NCBI GenBank assembly: GCA_003612405.1
Contig: RAYR01000028.1
Span: 1-64,000, forward strand
DNA length: 64,000 bases
DNA from: a bacterium 0.1xD8-71
GTDB taxonomy: Bacteria > Bacillota > Clostridia > Lachnospirales > Lachnospiraceae
Direction of reading: 5' to 3'
Part shown: in pieces, positions 59,486 to 64,000 of the stretch
Layout of the letters: each line of letters opens with the position of its first letter
Position numbering within the stretch: position 1 is the first letter of the stretch
Position numbers and translations under genes: made by a program
Notes under the pieces: model-generated
The model's input: only the letters and a program-made list of their open reading frames with translations
Database searches by the model: none
What the model was told of the DNA's origin: nothing

Positions 59486-60847
59486 TCATGACTCAAAAAT
59501 ATCGTTGAGCTGATAGATTACTTCATCTCTTCCCGTCACAATAATCACTCTGTCTCCTTTGGAATAGAACGAGTCACCGTTCGCAATCTCAAAGCTGTTG
59601 AGTTTATTAATGCCCGCTATACGAATATTTTTCTTCAGTTTTACTTTCTTGAGGGGCTCGTCACAGTGCTTCGTGTTCTCATCCACAATAAACTCTATGG
59701 CTTCCGCCTGTCCGTCCGCAATCACATTCACTGCCTGTGCAGCGCCGGTCTGGTTTCTGATGGCCCGCACATACCGTACAATATCGTTACAGCAAAGTTC
59801 CTTCGGACTGATCGTGCTGCCCACGGAAAGGGTGTCCAGAATACTGTTATTGCTAAGACGTCCGAGTTTCGTAATAATCTGCGGCACCTGCCGACTGTTA
59901 CCAAAGAGTGATGTGATAATATTCATTTCATCTACTCCGGTCAACGTAACCAGTGCGTCACAATTGTCGATTCCCTCTCTTTCCAGCAGAAATTCATTGC
60001 TGGCATCACCATGCACTACTGTCACTTCCGGAAGCTGATTGGCCAGGGACAGACATCTGTCATGGTTTTGTTCTATAATCTCCACCATAATTCCGTCCCG
60101 CACAAGCAGCTGGGCCAGATAATAGCTGAGCCGCCCGCCGCCGCACAGAATAACGCGCTTTGCCTTATGAGTAATGATTCCTATATTTTTCAGAAAGACT
60201 GTCAGTTCTCTGGTGGAAGCCGTCACAAAGATACGGTCGCCGGCCTGTAAAACAAAATTACCATCGGGAATAATCGCCTTACCATTCCTTAAAACCGCAC
60301 AGACCAGAATCTTACATTTCACCACACTGCCTAACCCGTACAGACTCACATCCCGCAGCTTGGAATCTTCCTGAATACGCAGTTCCACAATCTCTACCTT
60401 GCCCTTGGCAAAGGTATCCCTCTTTAAGAATCCCGGATATTTGATCAGCCGCTCCATCTCGATAGCCGCCTGTCTCTCCGGATTAATTACCATGGACAGG
60501 CCAAACAGGTTCCTCATCTGATAAAGCTGATCCTTATATTCCGGATTCCGGATTCTTGCTATCGTATGCAGCCCCGGATTCATGACATGTGCAATCGCAC
60601 AGCAGAGCAGATTCACCTCATCCGCACCTGTCATGACAAGCAGGGCATCCGCCTCCTCCACACCGGCTCTTGCCAAAGTGGCCATGGCGGCACAGTTTCC
60701 CTGCACCGCCATAACGTCGTAGCGTTCCTCACTTATTTCCAGAACTTCCGCCCTGGAATCAATCAAAGTAATATCATGTCCCTCCGCTACCAGCTGTCTT
60801 GTCAGCGTAGACCCGACTTTACCGTCTCCCGCTATTATGATCTTCAC
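59486..60847 (-). CDS. trkA: Trk potassium uptake regulatory subunit
   Basis: A 453-aa protein with two tandem RCK (Rossmann plus TrkA-C) units. The first nucleotide-binding site is IIAGDGKVGSTLTRQLVAEGHDITLID, the second VILCGGGRLSYYLAQLL. TrkA-C domains are near 140-220 and 370-450. It gates TrkH with NAD(H)/ATP. The start is GTG 60847, with GGAG 7 nt upstream. It heads the trkA-trkH operon. Confidence 0.95.
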   Translation of the reverse strand: MKIIIAGDGKVGSTLTRQLVAEGHDITLIDSRAEVLEISEERYDVMAVQGNCAAMATLARAGVEEADALLVMTGADEVNLLCCAIAHVMNPGLHTIARIRNPEYKDQLYQMRNLFGLSMVINPERQAAIEMERLIKYPGFLKRDTFAKGKVEIVELRIQEDSKLRDVSLYGLGSVVKCKILVCAVLRNGKAIIPDGNFVLQAGDRIFVTASTRELTVFLKNIGIITHKAKRVILCGGGRLSYYLAQLLVRDGIMVEIIEQNHDRCLSLANQLPEVTVVHGDASNEFLLEREGIDNCDALVTLTGVDEMNIITSLFGNSRQVPQIITKLGRLSNNSILDTLSVGSTISPKELCCNDIVRYVRAIRNQTGAAQAVNVIADGQAEAIEFIVDENTKHCDEPLKKVKLKKNIRIAGINKLNSFEIANGDSFYSKGDRVIIVTGRDEVIYQLNDIFES

Positions 60848-60884
60848 TGAAAGTCTCCTCCATTATGTAAGATAATCAAGCAGA

Positions 60885-60913
60885 ATTATAACATATTACT
60901 CCTTCGTTCTCAA
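60885..60913 (-). promoter_or_regulatory. Sigma-A promoter of trkA-trkH
   Basis: Minus-strand TTGAGA (60908-60913), 17-nt spacer, TATAAT (60885-60890), about 38 nt before the trkA GTG. Confidence 0.75.
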
Positions 60914-60944
60914 CAGCCGGATATGCTTTGAGTATTATTTTATC

Positions 60945-61967
60945 TCATCGGATCCCCAACTCCGTATCGGACTCGGTGGTATGGCTGTGTGTCTTGATGT
61001 AATCCACAATCTCGTCCAGTTTCGTGAAGGCAAGCCCCACATAACTGTCAGCACAACCGTAGTAGAGGGCAATCTTACCGCTCTCGGAATCATGGATGGT
61101 GGCACAGGGGAAACACACATTGGGCACAAATCCTCTCTCCTCATACCACTCTTCCGGCGTCAGCAGGAAATTCTCGCATCGGTACAGTACCTTGGACGGA
61201 TTGTCGATATCCAGAATAGCACCGCCGATAGAATACACAAGGCCGTTACAGGTTCCTGTCACACCATGGTAGAATAAAAGCCAGCCCTCCGTGGTCTCAA
61301 TGGGTGCTGCACCGCCGCCGATCTTGACGGATTCCCACCACTCGCTGCTTCTGCCCATCACATGTCTGTGTCTGCCCCAGTACACCATATCGGGACTCTC
61401 GCTTAAGAAGATATCACCAAAGGGTGTATGGCCGGAATCAGACGGACGGCTTAAGAGCATATATTTGCCGTTGATCTTTCTCGGAAACAACACTGCATTT
61501 CTGTTAAACGGGATAAAGGGATTCTCGATTCTGGTAAAGGTCTTAAAGTCTGTGGTCTTTGCCATACCGATGGATGCCCCGTAAAAATCCTGGCACCAGA
61601 TAATATAGTAGGTATCCTCCACCTTCACCAGGCGGGGATCATAGGCATAGACCGGCATAAAATCATTACCGTCTTCATCCTTAAAAGGAATCTTCTCCGC
61701 CTCAAATTCCCAGTAAATCGCATCTTTGCTGTGCCCCAGATAAATATAGGGTATGCCGTTGGTCTGTTCTCCGCGGAACACACCGATAAATGCATCCCCA
61801 TAGGGCATCACTGCACTGTTAAAGATTCTGGCAACGCCCTCCACCGGATTTCTGCCGATGATCGGGTTCTCACTGTATCTCCAGATCGGGGCGCCTTTCA
61901 GTCCCGCCGGCTTCTCCTGCCAGGGCACATTCTTCACCACCGGGCTGATCATTTTCACTTCGCTCAT
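60945..61967 (-). CDS. GH130 beta-1,4-mannooligosaccharide phosphorylase
   Basis: A 340-aa glycoside hydrolase family 130 phosphorylase that releases mannose-1-phosphate from beta-mannosides. Family marks are IGRNPVEGVARIFNSAVMPYGD, VYAYDPRLVKVEDTYYIIWCQD with the catalytic Asp, RNAVLFPRKINGKYMLLSRPSD, KIGGGAAPIETTEGWLLFYHG and YYGCADSYVGLAF. It fits the GH130_2 (mannooligosaccharide) subgroup best. GGAGG precedes ATG 61967. It lies 32 nt after the first GH130 gene, so it forms an operon with it and the epimerase. Confidence 0.85.
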   Translation of the reverse strand: MSEVKMISPVVKNVPWQEKPAGLKGAPIWRYSENPIIGRNPVEGVARIFNSAVMPYGDAFIGVFRGEQTNGIPYIYLGHSKDAIYWEFEAEKIPFKDEDGNDFMPVYAYDPRLVKVEDTYYIIWCQDFYGASIGMAKTTDFKTFTRIENPFIPFNRNAVLFPRKINGKYMLLSRPSDSGHTPFGDIFLSESPDMVYWGRHRHVMGRSSEWWESVKIGGGAAPIETTEGWLLFYHGVTGTCNGLVYSIGGAILDIDNPSKVLYRCENFLLTPEEWYEERGFVPNVCFPCATIHDSESGKIALYYGCADSYVGLAFTKLDEIVDYIKTHSHTTESDTELGIR

Positions 61968-61999
61968 TTTTCCTCCATTCTGAAGCATCCTGCACTTCT

Positions 62000-63172
62000 C
62001 TACTGTTTACTTAGAAAATCAAGGTTTTTCTGAATCAGATCGCATCTTTGCGCCACACACTCCACGGAACGGAGCGGATCTTTGGGTGTATGGAACACGT
62101 AATCTATCAGCCTGTCGATGGTGGTCACTGCCACATGCATCCTGGTATCGCTGGCCGCATAATAAATATATACCTCTCCATTATCCTTTGCGATGGCGCC
62201 GTTGGTAAATACCACATTGGACACATCGCCGACCCGCTCCCAGTCCCTGGGGCCGATCAGCATACCAGAAGGCTCTGCAATCACCTTGGAAGGGTCATGC
62301 AAATCCGTTGCAAAGGCATAGATCACATAGCGGAGTCCTGCCGCCGTATTCCGCACGCCGTGGGCAATATGAATCCAGCCCTTATCTGTCCTGATGGGCG
62401 GCGCGCCTGCACCGTTCTTGGCCTCGGTAATCGTGTGATATCTGCGGATGGAAGTCATCTTCTCTTCATCCACCACCGCATGGGTGATATCGTCACATAA
62501 TCCAAAACCGATACCGCCGCCTGATCCGGTCTCAATAAAGTCATCCATGGGTCTTGTATAGAACGCATACTTGCCATCCACAAACTCAGGATGCAGTACC
62601 ACATTCCGCTGCTGCGGGGAACGAAGGGTCACCAGGTTCGGCAGCCGCTCCCAGTCTTTTAAATTCTTAGTCCGCACGATACCTGCCGCCGCCACAGCCG
62701 CTGACAGATCGTTGACGGTAGTATCCTTACTCTCAGAGCAGAACACCCCATAGATATAACCGTCCTCATGTTTGGTCAGACGCATATCATACACATTGGT
62801 CTCCTCCGGGCAGGTATCCGGCAACAGAATCGGATAATCCCAGAACCGAAAACCGTCTATCCCGTTATCACTCTCCGCCACACCGAAGAAAGACTTCCTG
62901 TCATTGCCTTCAATCCTTGCCACCAGATAATACTTGCCGTCCAGTTCAATGGCACCGGAATTCATTACCGCATTGACACCCAGACGCTCCATAAAATAAG
63001 GATTGGTCTCCGGATTTAAGTCATACCGCCAGTGCAGCGGAATATGCTCCCTTGTCAGCACAGGGTACTGATACCGGTCATAAATTCCATTGTAGTTGTC
63101 AGCTTTCACATTCTTGCGTTCAATCAGCTTATTATACTTCTCCAGTTCTATATAATACTGTTGATGTAACAT
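62000..63172 (-). CDS. GH130 4-O-beta-mannosylglucose phosphorylase
   Basis: A 390-aa GH130 protein. Visible marks are [39 protein letters not shown], the catalytic region [53 protein letters not shown] and [15 protein letters not shown]. This longer form matches the GH130_1 type that phosphorolyses beta-1,4-mannosyl-glucose to mannose-1-phosphate and glucose. GGAGG lies 5-6 nt before ATG 63172. It is immediately downstream of the epimerase gene, whose product is its expected substrate. Confidence 0.85.
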   Translation of the reverse strand: MLHQQYYIELEKYNKLIERKNVKADNYNGIYDRYQYPVLTREHIPLHWRYDLNPETNPYFMERLGVNAVMNSGAIELDGKYYLVARIEGNDRKSFFGVAESDNGIDGFRFWDYPILLPDTCPEETNVYDMRLTKHEDGYIYGVFCSESKDTTVNDLSAAVAAAGIVRTKNLKDWERLPNLVTLRSPQQRNVVLHPEFVDGKYAFYTRPMDDFIETGSGGGIGFGLCDDITHAVVDEEKMTSIRRYHTITEAKNGAGAPPIRTDKGWIHIAHGVRNTAAGLRYVIYAFATDLHDPSKVIAEPSGMLIGPRDWERVGDVSNVVFTNGAIAKDNGEVYIYYAASDTRMHVAVTTIDRLIDYVFHTPKDPLRSVECVAQRCDLIQKNLDFLSKQ

Positions 63173-63237
63173 AATCTCCTCCATTCTCTGTTCTTTACCC
63201 TTCGTGTTATCTAACCTCACTGTAGGAATTCCTGCCT

Positions 63238-64000
63238 TTAGAATTTCCTCCTGCACACCTCGATGCACATCCTCCCATTATGATAAGGACATTTCCAAGG
63301 CTCCACAATAGGCTTGCCGCTCACTGCCTGCCCATCTTTATTCACATCCCAGAACCATTCAGAACCCGGTCTTTTATCAATCACATATTCTTTGATAAAC
63401 TCCCATTGCGCTTTCGCCGCCTCCAGATATTCCTTATGCTCCGGCGCCAGCTGATACCCGTTCAGGAAACCTACCAAAGCTTCTGCCTGTACCCACCAGA
63501 TACGGTTCTCATCCACAACGCCTTTCTCACATTCATTGGCCAGCGAACGTCCGTCAAAGGCTGTCCGATATACTTGACCAGTTAAGTCAAGTATAATCGG
63601 CAGCATTTTATCTTCATATGTTTTCTCCCCTAACACATCTGTGCCTCTGCGGATCAGCCACGCCGTCTCAATATCATGCCCATAGGAATGTAAATCCAGA
63701 ATAGAATTCATTTCTCTGTCAAAAAACACTTCCTGTCTGTGCAGTTCAGGGTTATATATCTTATCTGCAATGGTGTCGAGAATCCATTCGAGTCTCTTCT
63801 TCACCTCGACATTGCCGCTCACCCGGTATAATTCCGTATATGCCTCAAACACATGAAGCAGCGTATTCATGGTCTTATCTGCAATCACGCCATTCTCGGA
63901 GAGCTTATCATTCTCAATCTCATGAAACTCCCTGTCAAAGGCCTCTTTATACCCGATCTCGTCCATACAGCGTTCTTCGATGATATGAAAAAGCTCCATG
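63238..64000 (-). CDS. Cellobiose 2-epimerase (C-terminal part; cut by window edge)
   Basis: The C-terminal 250 or so residues of an AGE/cellobiose-2-epimerase-type alpha/alpha-barrel. [82 protein letters not shown] are conserved, with the family histidines and Trp present. The enzyme epimerises beta-1,4-mannobiose to mannosylglucose (or cellobiose to glucosylmannose). The 5' end lies beyond the window. It heads, within view, the mannan-oligosaccharide operon. Confidence 0.85.
   Translation of the reverse strand, partial: MELFHIIEERCMDEIGYKEAFDREFHEIENDKLSENGVIADKTMNTLLHVFEAYTELYRVSGNVEVKKRLEWILDTIADKIYNPELHRQEVFFDREMNSILDLHSYGHDIETAWLIRRGTDVLGEKTYEDKMLPIILDLTGQVYRTAFDGRSLANECEKGVVDENRIWWVQAEALVGFLNGYQLAPEHKEYLEAAKAQWEFIKEYVIDKRPGSEWFWDVNKDGQAVSGKPIVEPWKCPYHNGRMCIEVCRRKF

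Overview
The window looks like chromosomal DNA from a spore-forming, anaerobic Firmicute of the Lachnospiraceae type (Clostridium cluster XIVa). The evidence is a complete spoIIAA-spoIIAB-sigF operon, spoVAA/AB/AC/AD/AE, promoters with forespore sigma-G consensus, the anaerobic (cobalt-early, cbi) cobalamin pathway, a rubredoxin-type flavoprotein, a valS T-box leader and mannan-oligosaccharide phosphorylases. Most genes lie on the minus strand. No rRNA, tRNA, CRISPR array, phage or transposase gene was seen.

Layout. 0.1-4.1 kb: degV, a DUF5721 gene, an ECF sigma/anti-sigma/membrane-protein operon and spoVAE. 4.2-6.1 kb: rubredoxin flavoprotein, shikimate kinase, RidA and a small unknown protein. 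6.3-7.5 kb: a lone plus-strand AAA/DUF4143 ATPase. 7.6-12.5 kb: spoVAD, an Sfp-type phosphopantetheinyl transferase, a Suv3-like RNA helicase and a zinc-ribbon membrane protein. 12.6-38.7 kb: the cobalamin cluster. On the minus strand, in transcription order, it runs cbiD, cbiF-GNAT fusion, FMN oxidase, cbiG, cbiH, cbiJ, DUF512 radical-SAM protein, cbiET, cbiA, LspA-like protein, cobT, GNAT, cobU, cobS, TetM-Rae1 fusion, cobU-like/cobC fusion, then (after an intervening two-component system) cbiB, cbiP and cbiC. cbiL is divergent on the plus strand. 38.7-43.5 kb: a decayed chemoreceptor gene, spoVAA-AB-AC facing a convergent spoIIA operon. 43.6-51.3 kb: TPR protein, a 49-aa gene, folC, fapA-like gene, valS and its T-box. 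51.3-57.4 kb: HD-GYP protein, CmpB-like membrane protein, ECF-transporter S component, and a padR/DUF1700/DUF4097/pspC envelope operon. 57.7-60.9 kb: DUF6465 and trkH/trkA potassium uptake. 60.9-64 kb: two GH130 phosphorylases and a partial cellobiose 2-epimerase, which together form a mannobiose-to-mannose-1-phosphate route.

How it works together. The cobalamin cluster covers the corrin-ring steps from precorrin-2/cobalt-precorrin-2 methylation to cobyrinate, amidation, aminopropanol attachment and nucleotide-loop assembly. Cobalt chelation, uptake (cbiMNQO), the adenosyltransferase and DMB synthesis are not in the window. No intergenic gap in the cluster is both long enough for a cobalamin riboswitch and not already occupied by another structure. 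The most unusual items are three domain fusions (TetM-like GTPase + Rae1 endonuclease, CbiF + acetyltransferase, CobU-like + CobC), an LspA-like protein inside the B12 operon, a dispersed two-hairpin repeat with compensatory changes between copies, and a roughly 190-bp palindromic element between two cobalamin-cluster genes. The spoVA genes are scattered and inverted relative to each other instead of forming one operon.
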